Assembly: GCA_963783335.1 (NCBI GenBank) | Contig: CAWAND010000006.1 | Location: forward strand, 62,001-126,000 | Direction of reading: 5' to 3' | Origin: CAWAND01 sp963783335 | Lineage (GTDB): Bacteria; Chloroflexota; Anaerolineae; Anaerolineales; E44-bin32 | Length of the DNA stretch: 64,000 bases | Shown here: positions 1 to 9,142 of the stretch, piece by piece | Layout of the letters: every line of letters begins with the position of its first letter | How positions within the stretch are numbered: position 1 is the first letter of the stretch | Program-made: the position numbers and the translations under genes | The notes under the pieces: generated by a model | The model's database searches: none | What the model was told of the DNA's origin: nothing | What the model saw: the letters and a program-made list of their open reading frames with translations, nothing else

Positions 1-908
1 TCCCGACACTTCGCCAGTTGACCCGTTCCAAGGATGAGGCGCCGGATTTCATTCGTGCGGCGCGTGAGGCCGAGTACGAATTGGTGTTGGCGACCAATCC
101 TCTCTTCCCACGCTCGGCTATCACTCAGCGCTTGGATTGGGCAGGTGTTCCCGCCAAAGCCTCCGACTTTGATTTGGTCACATCCTACGAGAACGCCCAT
201 TTCACCAAGCCCAACCCTGAATATTACGCCGAGATTCTGGGCAAGCTTGGCCGCCCCTGCGCTGAAGCAGTGATGATCGGCGACAATCAGGAGGCCGACC
301 TGGCCCCCGCTGTTCTTCTGGGTATGCAGGCCTTCCATGTGACCCAGACCCCCAACGGGGGCTTCCCGGGCGGATCCCTGTCGGCCGCCACCACCTGGCT
401 CCGACAAGATGATGCCGCGGATGCCTATCAAGAATCTGGCCCAGCCACACCGCGGCAAGTGCTGGCGCGGCTGCGTGGATATCTGGCGGCGCTCCTGGGG
501 CTGACCGATGGGATCCCACAGGATGAGTGGAACAAGAGGGCGTCAACCTCGGAGTGGTCGCCGGTCGAGATCGTTTGCCACCTGCGCGATGTCGAGCTGG
601 AGGTGAATCACGTGCGGATCGAGCAGATTCTCGAACAACCCAGCCCTTTCCTGTCAGCAGCAGATCCGGATCAGTGGGCCGGGCCCCGACGTTATCTTGA
701 CCAGAACCCTCAGCAAGCCCTGGGCCGATTTGTCGAGGCCCGGGTTGAGACCATCTCCCGTCTGGCTGCTCTGGACGAGGAAGCCTGGCGCCTGCCAGCC
801 CGTCATGCACTCTTCGGACCTACCACGTTGACCGAGCTTGTCAGCCTGGCAGCCGACCACGATCTGGTTCATCTGGATCAGCTCCACGACGCGTTGGCCG
901 AGTCCTAG
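1..908 (+). CDS. HAD-family hydrolase fused to a DinB-like domain (5' end outside window)
   Basis: The reading frame is open to the left edge (codons in phase with base 3), so the true start and HAD motif I lie outside the window. The visible N-terminal part carries HAD motif II (LVLATNP), the motif III lysine (TKPNPEYY) and motif IV (MIGDNQEADLAPA), as in haloacid-dehalogenase-type phosphatases. From about visible residue 145 to the end there is a helical DinB-like domain with candidate metal histidines in VCHLRDVE and a terminal HDLVHLDQL. DinB-like proteins are metal-binding four-helix bundles, some of them thiol-dependent transferases. The joining of the two domains is seen directly; substrate and role are unknown. 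A tRNA-Leu gene follows 49 nt downstream. Confidence 0.8.
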   Translation, partial: PTLRQLTRSKDEAPDFIRAAREAEYELVLATNPLFPRSAITQRLDWAGVPAKASDFDLVTSYENAHFTKPNPEYYAEILGKLGRPCAEAVMIGDNQEADLAPAVLLGMQAFHVTQTPNGGFPGGSLSAATTWLRQDDAADAYQESGPATPRQVLARLRGYLAALLGLTDGIPQDEWNKRASTSEWSPVEIVCHLRDVELEVNHVRIEQILEQPSPFLSAADPDQWAGPRRYLDQNPQQALGRFVEARVETISRLAALDEEAWRLPARHALFGPTTLTELVSLAADHDLVHLDQLHDALAES

Positions 909-917
909 GCCGTCGCC

Positions 918-946
918 TTTACAGCCCCAAGAGCGCCAGATATAAT
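918..946 (+). promoter_or_regulatory. Promoter of tRNA-Leu (TTTACA-N17-TATAAT)
   Basis: A -35 box TTTACA at 918-923 and a perfect -10 TATAAT at 941-946 are separated by 17 nt. The -10 ends 11 nt before the first base of the tRNA, the expected distance for a tRNA promoter. Confidence 0.75.
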
Positions 947-957
947 CTCGGAACGTA

Positions 958-1039
958 GGGGAAGTGCTGGAACTGGCAGACAGGCGTGACTTAGGATCAC
1001 GTGCCGCAAGGCGTGAGGGTTCAATTCCCTCCTTCCCCA
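958..1039 (+). tRNA. tRNA-Leu (anticodon UAG)
   Basis: The acceptor stem GGGGAAG (958-964) pairs with CTTCCCC (1032-1038), followed by discriminator A at 1039. The anticodon arm CGTGA/TCACG encloses the loop CTTAGGA, giving anticodon TAG at 992-994, which reads CUA/CUN leucine codons. A long variable arm follows, as expected for class II tRNA-Leu, and the T arm GAGGG-TTCAATT-CCCTC spans 1015-1031. The 3' CCA is not encoded (the next bases are CCT), so it must be added after transcription. Confidence 0.95.
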
Positions 1040-1138
1040 CCTGACCTCGAGGGTCAATCTGTCCCACCCCATGATTAGAAAGTATGACAACCGACTCGGC
1101 GCCGACCGATGCGCAACAAGACGTGAGGTTCAAGCATC

Positions 1139-2647
1139 TTGAAAGTTGAAACCAAAGATCTCGAAGACAGACAGGTGGAAATCACGGTCGAGGTATCGTC
1201 CGACCGAGTTCAAAAGGCCATGCAAGCCGCTGCCCGCAAGTTGAGCCGACGGATCAAGATCCCCGGCTTCAGGCCCGGCAAGGCGCCCTATCAGGTCGTT
1301 TTGAACAAGGTCGGCGAGGCTGAGGTCTTCGAAGAAGCACTCGACTCCCTGGGGCAGGAAATCTACCAGTCGGCCCTCGACGATGCCGAGATCGATCCCT
1401 ATGCTCCGGGCGCGCTGGAAGAGATCGTCAGCCGCGAACCCCTGGTCCTTCGCTACAGCGTTCCCTTGGCCCCTGAAATCGATCTGGGGGCCTACCGGGA
1501 CTTGCGTGTGGACTTCGAAGTGGCTGAGGTCAGTGACGAATCGGTCGAAGACGTCATGGAAGATCTCAAGCAGGGCCAGGCGCTCATCGAACCGGTTGAC
1601 CGGGCGGCCGAGATGAACGATGTCGTCGTGCTGGATGTTGAAGGTGAATTGCAGGACGACAGCGCCAGCGACGAAGAGCGGCTGATGAGCGAAAAGAACG
1701 TGTCGGTACTGGTCGAAGATGAAACCGACTGGCCCGTGCCGGGCATTGCCGAGCACCTCAAGGGAATGTCGACCGGAGACGAGAAGACATTCGACTACAC
1801 CTTCCCAGAGGACTATCCGACCGAGGATCTGCGCGGCAAGACAGCCACTTTCCATATCACCTGCCTGGATATCAAGTCGAGGTTGGTGCCGGAATGGTCG
1901 GATGACCTGGCCAAGACCCTGGGCGACTTTGAGAACCTGATGGACCTGCGCCTCAAGGTGCGCGAGCAGCTGAAGACCCAGCTCGATCAGCAGACGAATT
2001 CGGACTACGCTCAGAGCGTGATTGAACAGGCGGTAGAGGGGGCCACGGTTACTTATCCCCCCATCCTGCTGGATCGCGAGATCGATGACTTACTCCACGA
2101 TTTGGGCCACCAGTTGGAGCGTCAAAAGCTCACATTGGACGACTACTTGAAGATCGAGAACAAGACCCTTCCAGATCTGCGGGAGGAGCTCAAGCCTCGG
2201 GCCGAAACCCGGCTCAAGCGCGGCCTGGTCTTGGGCAAAGTTGTCGATGTGGAAGAGCTTGAGGTAGGCGAAAACGAGATCGACGCTGCCCTCGACCAGA
2301 TTGTGGCCCCGCTTGAAGGCCGCTCCCAGGAGCTGCGCAAACGCCTCAACACCCCGGCCGGCCGTCGAAGCGTCGCCCTTGATTTGCTCACCGACAAAGC
2401 GGTCGACCGGCTGGTAGCCATTGCTAAGGGCGAGGCGCCCGAGCCAGGCGTCAGCCGCGATGAGGTTGAAACCTCACAGGTTGAACCACCCGAATCAGAA
2501 GAAGCGGTCGAAGACGCTGTGTCGACCCCAGACAACGAACTTACCGAGAAAACACCAAGCGCAGAGGAGGCAGAGGCGCTGCCAGAGGCTGCGTCAGAAC
2601 CTGCCCCCGACGCCACAGAAGAACCCGCACCTACTAGCGAGGAGTAA
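1139..2647 (+). CDS. tig: Trigger factor, ribosome-associated chaperone with acidic C-terminal tail
   Basis: Trigger factor binds ribosomal protein L23 at the exit tunnel and shields nascent chains. The ribosome-docking signature GFRPGKAP is at residues 43-50. A FKBP-like peptidyl-prolyl isomerase domain spans roughly 155-245, and a helical chaperone domain follows. The protein is 502 residues, longer than the usual 430-450, because of an extra Glu/Pro/Ala-rich acidic tail from about residue 430. The TTG start is preceded by GTGAGG; no in-frame ATG lies nearby upstream. clpP follows after 9 nt and clpX directly after that, the classic tig-clpP-clpX order coupling folding and proteolysis. Confidence 0.95.
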   Translation: MKVETKDLEDRQVEITVEVSSDRVQKAMQAAARKLSRRIKIPGFRPGKAPYQVVLNKVGEAEVFEEALDSLGQEIYQSALDDAEIDPYAPGALEEIVSREPLVLRYSVPLAPEIDLGAYRDLRVDFEVAEVSDESVEDVMEDLKQGQALIEPVDRAAEMNDVVVLDVEGELQDDSASDEERLMSEKNVSVLVEDETDWPVPGIAEHLKGMSTGDEKTFDYTFPEDYPTEDLRGKTATFHITCLDIKSRLVPEWSDDLAKTLGDFENLMDLRLKVREQLKTQLDQQTNSDYAQSVIEQAVEGATVTYPPILLDREIDDLLHDLGHQLERQKLTLDDYLKIENKTLPDLREELKPRAETRLKRGLVLGKVVDVEELEVGENEIDAALDQIVAPLEGRSQELRKRLNTPAGRRSVALDLLTDKAVDRLVAIAKGEAPEPGVSRDEVETSQVEPPESEEAVEDAVSTPDNELTEKTPSAEEAEALPEAASEPAPDATEEPAPTSEE

Positions 2648-2656
2648 AGCAGCATC

Positions 2657-3298
2657 ATGACGAACCTTGACCCCATGTCGGTCATCCCGATGGTGATTGA
2701 GAACACCGGACGCGGCGAGCGCGCCTACGATATCTATTCGCTTCTCCTGCGCAATCGGATCGTGTTTCTGGGCACACCGATCAACGATCAGGTGTCCAAT
2801 CTTATCGTCGCCCAGCTGCTCTATCTGGATCAGGAAAGCCCCGATGAGCAAATCAACATGTACATTAACTGCCCCGGCGGCCAGATCTATGCTGGCCTGG
2901 CGATCTATGACACCATGCAGCAGGTCAGCGCACCCGTCTCAACGGTCGCCGTTGGCATGACGGCTTCCTTTGGGACCATCCTGCTCACGGCAGGAACCAA
3001 GGGCATGCGCTATGCCCTACCCAACGCCACAATTCACATCCATCAGCCTTTAGGGGGCGCACAAGGGCAGGCAACAGACATCGAAATCCAGGCCAAAGAG
3101 ATCCTGCGGCTTCGAGAAAAAATCAATGCTATACTGGGTCAACATACGGGCCAGACCCATGATGTCATCGAGCGTGATACAGAACGCGACTTCTACATGG
3201 ATGGGGAAGGCGCCAAGGAATATGGGCTGGTGGACCATGTCTTGCAACCCGGTAGCGGAGAAACCGAGAAGGGCAAGAAGGAGAAAGCGAGCGCCTAG
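2657..3298 (+). CDS. clpP: ATP-dependent Clp protease proteolytic subunit
   Basis: ClpP forms the double-heptameric serine protease chamber that degrades proteins unfolded by ClpX or other Clp ATPases. All three catalytic residues are visible: Ser104 in GMTASFG, His129 in IHIHQPLGG and an Asp in IERDTERDFYM (about 174). The 213-residue length is typical, with a short Lys/Glu-rich C-terminal end. The ATG start follows the GAGGAG at the end of tig. Its position between tig and clpX supports one transcription unit. Confidence 0.97.
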   Translation: MTNLDPMSVIPMVIENTGRGERAYDIYSLLLRNRIVFLGTPINDQVSNLIVAQLLYLDQESPDEQINMYINCPGGQIYAGLAIYDTMQQVSAPVSTVAVGMTASFGTILLTAGTKGMRYALPNATIHIHQPLGGAQGQATDIEIQAKEILRLREKINAILGQHTGQTHDVIERDTERDFYMDGEGAKEYGLVDHVLQPGSGETEKGKKEKASA

Positions 3299-3301
3299 CC
3301 A

Positions 3302-4549
3302 GTGACCACTGACGAGCTAACGCCCGAGGAAATCAGGCGTTGCTCCTTCTGCAATCGACAGGAAGCAGAAGTCCAACGGCTCATCTCTGGGCCCGAAGAC
3401 GTCCACATCTGCAACGAATGTGTCGAGCTTTGCCGAGATATTCTGATCGGCGAAGACGAAAGAGCATCGCGCGCCGGGTTGACAGCAACCGGCCGCCCGT
3501 CGCTTGCCCCCAGACAAATCTACGCCAAGCTTGAAGAGTATGTGGTCGGCCAGGAGCATGCCAAGCGCGTGCTCTCCGTGGCCGTCTACAACCACTACAA
3601 GCGCATCGCCAGCCGCGGTGATCGGCGGGTTGAACTCGAAAAGAGCAACATCCTCCTGATCGGCCCCACCGGATGCGGCAAAACTCTGCTGGCTCAGACG
3701 CTGGCTCGTACCCTGGACGTCCCTTTCTGCATCGCCGATGCCACGGCCTTGACCGAGGCTGGCTATGTGGGCGAGGATGTGGAGAACATCTTGCTGCGCC
3801 TGCTCCAGGCCGCCGACTTTAATCTGCAGCGCGCCGAGAAGGGCATTGTCTACATCGACGAACTGGACAAGACGGCCCGCAAGACCGGCGACAACCCCAG
3901 CATCACTCGCGATGTGTCTGGCGAAGGCGTTCAGCAGGCCCTGCTCAAAATCATCGAAGGGGCGACGGTAAATGTGCCCCCTCAGGGCGGACGCAAGCAT
4001 CCCCAACAGGAATTTATCCAGCTTGACACGCGCGACGTGCTCTTCATCTGCGGCGGAACCTACGACGGACTTTCAGAAATCATCGGCCAGCGAGTTGGCC
4101 GTCGGGGCCGGCTTGGCTTCCCAGGCGCCCGCCCAGCTCTGGACACGAATGAAAACGAGGAGACCGCTCTGCTCCGGCTGATGATCCCCGACGACCTGAT
4201 GCGATTCGGCATGATCCCCGAATTGGTGGGGCGGATGCCGGTGGCGGCGGTTGTCGATCCGCTGGGGGTCGATGACCTTCGCGCCATCCTGACCGAGCCA
4301 CGCAACGCGCTGGTGCGGCAGTATCAGCGCCTCTTCGAAATCGATGATGTCGAGCTGGACTTCTCGCCCGAAGCGTTAGAGGCAGCCGCCAATCTCGCCA
4401 TCAAGCGCGAAACTGGCGCGCGCGGCCTGAGGGCGATTATCGAAGACGCCTTGCTCGACATCATGTACGAGATCCCCTCTCATCCGGAGATTGCCCGGGT
4501 GACGCTCGATGCCGAGTTCGATTACGGGCAAGGCTTCGCCTCGCATTGA
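3302..4549 (+). CDS. clpX: ATP-dependent Clp protease ATP-binding subunit ClpX
   Basis: ClpX is the AAA+ unfoldase that selects substrates and threads them into ClpP. The N-terminal zinc-binding domain has Cys14, Cys17, Cys37 and Cys40. The Walker A motif GPTGCGKT is at 121-128, the pore loop sits in EAGYVGEDVEN, the Walker B is IVYIDELDK, and the RKH loop appears in GGRKHPQQEF. The length of 415 is normal. The start codon is GTG, 3 nt after the clpP stop, which indicates translational coupling. Confidence 0.97.
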   Translation: MTTDELTPEEIRRCSFCNRQEAEVQRLISGPEDVHICNECVELCRDILIGEDERASRAGLTATGRPSLAPRQIYAKLEEYVVGQEHAKRVLSVAVYNHYKRIASRGDRRVELEKSNILLIGPTGCGKTLLAQTLARTLDVPFCIADATALTEAGYVGEDVENILLRLLQAADFNLQRAEKGIVYIDELDKTARKTGDNPSITRDVSGEGVQQALLKIIEGATVNVPPQGGRKHPQQEFIQLDTRDVLFICGGTYDGLSEIIGQRVGRRGRLGFPGARPALDTNENEETALLRLMIPDDLMRFGMIPELVGRMPVAAVVDPLGVDDLRAILTEPRNALVRQYQRLFEIDDVELDFSPEALEAAANLAIKRETGARGLRAIIEDALLDIMYEIPSHPEIARVTLDAEFDYGQGFASH

Positions 4550-4559
4550 GAACCGAGAG

Positions 4560-4612
4560 GGTCAGGATCTGGCATTCGATCAAGATCAGCCTCTGCCAGA
4601 CGCAGCCTGACC
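4560..4612 (+). other. Nested inverted repeats downstream of clpX
   Basis: An outer stem GGTCAGG (4560-4566) with CCTGACC (4606-4612) encloses an inner stem CTGGCA (4569-4574) with TGCCAG (4594-4599). No T-run follows, so it is not a standard intrinsic terminator. It could stabilise the 3' end of the clp transcript or act as a processing site (inference). Confidence 0.4.
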
Positions 4613-4637
4613 TTAGCTCAACGCAGGAGACAACCCA

Positions 4638-5510
4638 TTGATCAAGCCATCGACCTTCTCGATTGTCGCCTACGATCCAGCATCCCGAGCCTGGGGCATC
4701 GCCGTTGCCTCGAAGTTTCCAGCCGTGGGCGCAGTCGTTCCCTGGGCGGAGGCCGGTGCCGGAGCCGTGGCCACGCAATCCCACGCCAACACAACCTTCG
4801 GACCGGAGGGTTTGTCAATGATGCGCAGCGGGCAGTCCGCCGAGGCGACGCTCGAAGCACTGCTTGACCGAGATGAAGGCAGGGAACTACGGCAGGTGGG
4901 CATGGTCGATGCGCACGGACGGCCAGCCACATTCACAGGCGACGACTGCTTTGCATGGGCCGGCGGAACCACCGGAGATCACTTCGCCGTTCAAGGGAAC
5001 ATCCTGGTCGGCCCCCAGGTCGTGGAGGCGATGGCCGAGACTTTCCAGATCTCAACCGGTGACCTCCCCGACCGGCTGCTGGCGGCGCTTCAAGCCGGGG
5101 ACCAGGCAGGAGGCGACCGACGAGGACGACAGAGCGCTGCCATTCTGGCGGTCAAGGCCGGCGCCGGCTATGCCGGATTCAACGATCGATGGGTCGACTA
5201 CCGGGTTGATGATTCCACCGATCCCGTGCCCCAACTTGTCGACCTCGTTGCCGTTCACAAACTGTATTTTGGCGAAAGCGAACCTGAAGACAAGCTCCGA
5301 ATTGAAGCCGAGGTACTGGTGGCCCTCAAGCGGATGATGGCGGCCGAAGGCTTGTACGCCGGTACGCCCGATGATGCGTGGGATGATCCGACACGTCGCG
5401 CCCTGCGCCAGTTCGTGGGCAACGAGAATTTCGAGGACCGCACCGACTTCGACACCCGGCAGATCGACCGACCGGTCTTCGAGTTCTTGCAGAAGAGGTT
5501 TGGCAAGTGA
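4638..5510 (+). CDS. DUF1028 family protein (Ntn-hydrolase-like fold)
   Basis: The N-terminal two thirds match the DUF1028 family: it opens with TFSIVAYDP, then WGIAVASKFPAVG, and QSHANTTFGPEGLSMM around residue 55. Proteins of this family are thought to adopt an Ntn-hydrolase-like fold; no reaction is established that I can rely on. The C-terminal 85 residues form a separate helical region, in some relatives described as a peptidoglycan-binding-like domain. The start is TTG with a good GCAGGAG Shine-Dalgarno about 8 nt upstream. It follows clpX by 88 nt and precedes a HAD phosphatase. Confidence 0.75.
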   Translation: MIKPSTFSIVAYDPASRAWGIAVASKFPAVGAVVPWAEAGAGAVATQSHANTTFGPEGLSMMRSGQSAEATLEALLDRDEGRELRQVGMVDAHGRPATFTGDDCFAWAGGTTGDHFAVQGNILVGPQVVEAMAETFQISTGDLPDRLLAALQAGDQAGGDRRGRQSAAILAVKAGAGYAGFNDRWVDYRVDDSTDPVPQLVDLVAVHKLYFGESEPEDKLRIEAEVLVALKRMMAAEGLYAGTPDDAWDDPTRRALRQFVGNENFEDRTDFDTRQIDRPVFEFLQKRFGK

Positions 5511-5579
5511 ACGCGCTGACGAGCTTGACGCCAGGCGCGACACGTTGTCTCAACTCGAGAACGCAATGAGGTTGCGCTG

Positions 5580-6386
5580 ATGACGTCGCTGACCAAGATG
5601 GACTCCCTCATCGTTGATCTGGACGGCGTCCTGTGGCGCGGCCCGGAGATGCTTCCCGGAGTCAATGAGTTCTTCGACCACGTTAACCGCTCCGGGATGA
5701 AGCTGCTGTTGGCCAGCAACAATTCGACAGCCCGGCCTGACGCTGTTCGGGATCGTTTGAAAGACGCGGGCGTCGAGCTTCCGGTCGAGGCCATTCTTAC
5801 CTCGGCCTTGGCCACAGCGGCCTACCTGACTCGCAGCCTGCCCCCAGGCGCCACTCTCCTCATGATCGGGGAGGATGGATTGGAGCACGCCCTCACCCAA
5901 TCAGGTTTCAACCTGGTAGACGGCGCCGAGAGCGCACAAGCGGTGGTGGTCGGTATGGACCGCAGCGTGACCTACGACAAACTGGCTGAAGCAACGCTGG
6001 CCATCCGAAATGGGGCCGCATTCGTCGGCACCAATCCGGACCGAACCTTCCCCACACCGCGCGGCCTCGTGCCCGGCAACGGTTCGCTGTTGGCCGCCCT
6101 CCAGGCGGCTACGGACCAAGCACCGATCATCGTTGGAAAGCCCGAGCGTCGATACTTCGAGCTCGCACTCGAGAAACTGGGCTCGCGGGCAGAAACCACA
6201 CTCATGCTCGGCGACCGCCTCGACACGGATATCCAAGGAGCCCAGAACGCGGGCCTGAACACCTGCCTGGTGCTGACTGGAGTGACTGATCGGGCCACGC
6301 TCGCGCAAAGCTCGCTCAAACCCACGTGGGTCTTCTCCGGCTTGATGGAGCTGACAGCTGCCCTGGATGAGGCACACCATGCCTGA
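5580..6386 (+). CDS. HAD-IIA family phosphatase (NagD / p-nitrophenylphosphatase-like)
   Basis: A 268-residue HAD hydrolase of subfamily IIA. Motif I is LIVDLDGVLWRG with the nucleophile and acid/base aspartates, motif II is LLASNNST, motif III uses the lysine in VGKPERRYF and motif IV is MLGDRLDTDIQGAQNAG. The cap between motifs II and III fits NagD/AraL-type phosphatases, which act on small phosphate esters such as sugar or nucleoside phosphates; the substrate cannot be told from sequence. Its last 8 nt overlap the rlmN start, so the two are probably co-translated. Confidence 0.85.
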   Translation: MTSLTKMDSLIVDLDGVLWRGPEMLPGVNEFFDHVNRSGMKLLLASNNSTARPDAVRDRLKDAGVELPVEAILTSALATAAYLTRSLPPGATLLMIGEDGLEHALTQSGFNLVDGAESAQAVVVGMDRSVTYDKLAEATLAIRNGAAFVGTNPDRTFPTPRGLVPGNGSLLAALQAATDQAPIIVGKPERRYFELALEKLGSRAETTLMLGDRLDTDIQGAQNAGLNTCLVLTGVTDRATLAQSSLKPTWVFSGLMELTAALDEAHHA

Positions 6387-7428
6387 GCGTCGGCTGGTCT
6401 TCGATCTCAACCGGGACGACTGGCTTGAGGTCGTTGGACAATGGGGCGAACCCGAGTATCGCGCTGAGCAGATCTGGACAGCGCTCTACCGCAATTTGGT
6501 GTCGGAAGCCACCCAGATAACGACTCTCCCCATCGCCCTTCGGGAAAGGCTGGCAGCTGAGTTCTCCTTCAGTTCTCTCCACCCGACAACCAGCCAGCAA
6601 TCATCGGATGGCGAAACTGAGAAGCTGCTGCTTCAATCGCTCGATGGGCAGGCAGTCGAAGCCGTCCTAATGCGCTACCACACCCGACGGACGGCCTGCA
6701 TTTCAACGCAAGCCGGATGCGCCATGGGGTGTGTGTTTTGCGCTACTGGCCAAATGGGCTTCCAAAGGAATTTGTCGTCAGGCGAGATCATCGAACAGGT
6801 TTTGGCGTTCGCACGACGGCTCTCAGAGGAAGATGATCGCCTCACAAATGTGGTTGTGATGGGGATGGGCGAGCCGCTTCATAATTATGAGGCCACGCTC
6901 GCCGCCCTCAACCGGCTCAATGATTCTGCCGGGTTCAATTTCGGGGCCCGACGTTTTACCGTCTCCACCGTGGGCCTGGTGCCCAAGATTCGCCAGTTTA
7001 CTGAAGAATCGCAACCGTACAATCTGGCTGTTTCGCTGCACGCCGCCACCGACGCTCTTCGATCCGAACTGCTGCCCATCGCGCGCCGCTATCCCCTGGA
7101 CATCTTGATGGACGCATGCAGAGAGTACACGCGGGCATCAGGTAGGCGATTGACCTTTGAATGGGCCCTCATCGAGGGCGTCAATGACACGCCTGAGCAA
7201 GCCCAAGCCCTGGCCGACCTTTTGACCGGCATGCTCTGTCACGTCAACCTGATCCCCCTCAATCCGACACGCGGCTACGCAGGAGGGCCAACGCCCCTCG
7301 AGCGCGCCAATGCCTTCCAGAGCGCTCTCGTAAGCCGGAACGTTCCCACCACCATTCGCGTGCGTCGAGGTATCGATATTCAGGCGGGCTGCGGCCAGCT
7401 GGCCACCGAAAAGCAGAACGCCCCTTAA
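6379..7428 (+). CDS. rlmN: Dual-specificity 23S rRNA/tRNA adenine-C2 methyltransferase (radical SAM)
   Basis: RlmN methylates C2 of A2503 in 23S rRNA (and A37 in some tRNAs) by a radical-SAM mechanism. The 4Fe-4S cysteines lie in GCAMGCVFCATGQMGF (Cys114, Cys118, Cys121 from this start), and the C-terminal catalytic cysteine is in QAGCGQLA. The motif MGMGEPLHNYE is also characteristic. I chose ATG 6379 over the in-frame ATG 6367 because GATGAGG lies 6 nt upstream of 6379. The reading frame overlaps the preceding phosphatase by 8 nt. Confidence 0.95.
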   Translation: MPERRLVFDLNRDDWLEVVGQWGEPEYRAEQIWTALYRNLVSEATQITTLPIALRERLAAEFSFSSLHPTTSQQSSDGETEKLLLQSLDGQAVEAVLMRYHTRRTACISTQAGCAMGCVFCATGQMGFQRNLSSGEIIEQVLAFARRLSEEDDRLTNVVVMGMGEPLHNYEATLAALNRLNDSAGFNFGARRFTVSTVGLVPKIRQFTEESQPYNLAVSLHAATDALRSELLPIARRYPLDILMDACREYTRASGRRLTFEWALIEGVNDTPEQAQALADLLTGMLCHVNLIPLNPTRGYAGGPTPLERANAFQSALVSRNVPTTIRVRRGIDIQAGCGQLATEKQNAP

Positions 7429-7434
7429 GGGGCG
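7419..7434. terminator. Perfect 16-bp palindrome at the rlmN stop
   Basis: CGCCCCTTAAGGGGCG is a perfect palindrome that contains the rlmN TAA stop. It lies between the converging rlmN and histidine-kinase genes. There is no flanking T-run, so terminator function is only possible. Confidence 0.35.
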
Positions 7435-7480
7435 CCCAATCGGTCTGCAATCGATCGAAAGAGGAATCGGCTCGGAACGG

Positions 7481-8884
7481 TCAGGCCGCAAAGCCCGCCC
7501 GATGAAGCCGTTCTGCCGCCTCAACGCTAAGCGGCACGATCACCCGCACCGTGGAGCCTCGGCCAGGGGTTGATCCAATCTTGAGGATCCCATTCACCAG
7601 TTCGGCCCGCTCGCGAAGGTTGATCATCCCCATGCTGCCCCGCTTTTCATAGTCCGCTTCCACAGCCGCCACATCGAAACCTCGGCCATCGTCGGCGACT
7701 TCGACGATCATCATGTCCCCATCCCGTTTCAGCCGCAGCCAGATATGGTCGGCGCGAGCATGTTTCCGGGCGTTGTTGGCGGCCTCTTCGATGATGAAGA
7801 ACACCACGCCTTGCTTCCCGACCTCCAGGTCCGCTGCCGCCGAATCATCGGCCTCCACAACGACTTTCTGCCCATGATTCTCCATCATCTTGTCCGCAAG
7901 ATGATGCAGAGCTGGAATGAGGCCCTCGGACTCAAGGACCAGCGGACGCAGAGTGAACAGCATCTGGCGAATTTCCTTCGTGGTTCGCCGAGCCAGTTCC
8001 TCGATCTTGTACAGTTCGTCTGAGGCCGCTTTGGGGTCTCGCTCCAGAAGCCGCCTTGCGAAGTTGACCCGCATCCCGATCGCCCCGATGGACTGCGTTG
8101 GACCGTCATGCAAATCGCGGGCAAGTTTCTTTTGAGCTTCTTCTTGAATCTCCGAGATACGCTCTTTTTCCTGCTCAAGGTCGTGGTAGAGGCGCGCGTT
8201 TTGAAGGGCGATCATCGCCTGCTGCGCCGCCAACTCCATGAGTTCAATTCTGTCCGGACGATCGAAGAAGGCTGGTTTCGGATGAGCGAACAAAAGGACC
8301 CCATAGATATCAAGCCCCACCCCCAAGGGGATCACCAGAGCTTGACGCGTTGGTTGGAGAGCGGCGATGAATTGAAGTTCAGCATCGCGTGATGGCTCTT
8401 CGCAGAGCCGCGCCTCACACGCATTTAACACTTCCCCGAGAACCCCGCTCCGGCCCGGCAGGGTGACCCGACTGTCCGCCTGAGAGATACCGCGAGCCGC
8501 GGCGACGTAAAGCTTGTCCTCATTGAACAAGAATAAGGCTCCTACGATGCGTTGGCCGCCGTTTCCAGGATCCGAAAGGACTGCCGTCCCCAAATCGATC
8601 ACCATGTCCAGCACCCGCTCGTAGTTGAGCGTCGCCGTCATGGCCGCCGTCTTGCGAAGAACCAGACGCAGGCGGGCTACCTCCTCTTGGAGATGGGCAG
8701 CTCGCTCAGCATTTGTTGCACCGGGACCACCAGCGGTATGTGAGTTGTCCTGGGACGCATCGAGCAGGGAACGGAACCATCCGGCCATTGCCACACCCCC
8801 AACACCAAGACCACCCCATTGAAGGAGGCTGACAATGACTTGCTGGCTTGCGTTAATTGAGGTCAAACCGGAGATCGGAATCAT
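7481..8884 (-). CDS. GAF-domain sensor histidine kinase (NarL/DegS-type, HisKA_3)
   Basis: A 467-residue sensor kinase. A hydrophobic N-terminal segment (about 18-37) may anchor it. A GAF domain covers roughly 85-230, followed by a short coiled coil. The HisKA_3 dimerisation box has the phospho-acceptor His259 in ARDLHDGPTQS. The HATPase domain shows the N box EEAANNARKHA (366-376), G1 DDGRGFD (398-404) and GMINLRERAELV. Such kinases normally signal to a LuxR/NarL-type response regulator, but none is adjacent, so this is an orphan kinase with unknown stimulus. It converges with rlmN. Confidence 0.9.
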   Translation of the reverse strand: MIPISGLTSINASQQVIVSLLQWGGLGVGGVAMAGWFRSLLDASQDNSHTAGGPGATNAERAAHLQEEVARLRLVLRKTAAMTATLNYERVLDMVIDLGTAVLSDPGNGGQRIVGALFLFNEDKLYVAAARGISQADSRVTLPGRSGVLGEVLNACEARLCEEPSRDAELQFIAALQPTRQALVIPLGVGLDIYGVLLFAHPKPAFFDRPDRIELMELAAQQAMIALQNARLYHDLEQEKERISEIQEEAQKKLARDLHDGPTQSIGAIGMRVNFARRLLERDPKAASDELYKIEELARRTTKEIRQMLFTLRPLVLESEGLIPALHHLADKMMENHGQKVVVEADDSAAADLEVGKQGVVFFIIEEAANNARKHARADHIWLRLKRDGDMMIVEVADDGRGFDVAAVEADYEKRGSMGMINLRERAELVNGILKIGSTPGRGSTVRVIVPLSVEAAERLHRAGFAA

Positions 8885-8914
8885 CTTTGGTGTGATCTTC
8901 TTCGGGACTGGGTC

Positions 8915-8943
8915 ATTCTAACGGGAATCCTGTCTATTTGGAA
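8915..8943 (-). promoter_or_regulatory. Possible promoter of the histidine kinase
   Basis: On the minus strand TAGAAT (complement of 8915-8920) lies 17 nt from a poor -35 TTCCAA (complement of 8938-8943). The -10 is good and 31 nt from the start codon; the -35 is weak. Confidence 0.4.
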
Positions 8944-9142
8944 ATCCACTCCCCAAGATCGGTTGAGCCGCGAAGTTAGACATCCAAAACGGGGCGATCT
9001 TCGCCCATCAATATGAGTATTATCTCCCCCCGCCTACAGTATCGCAGATCTGGCCTGGCTGGTACCTTACAGGCCGTTTACAGTCAGCCTGGTGTGGTCC
9101 CAATGGGAAAGCACACCAGCCTCTTGGAACAGGTCGTCAGTC

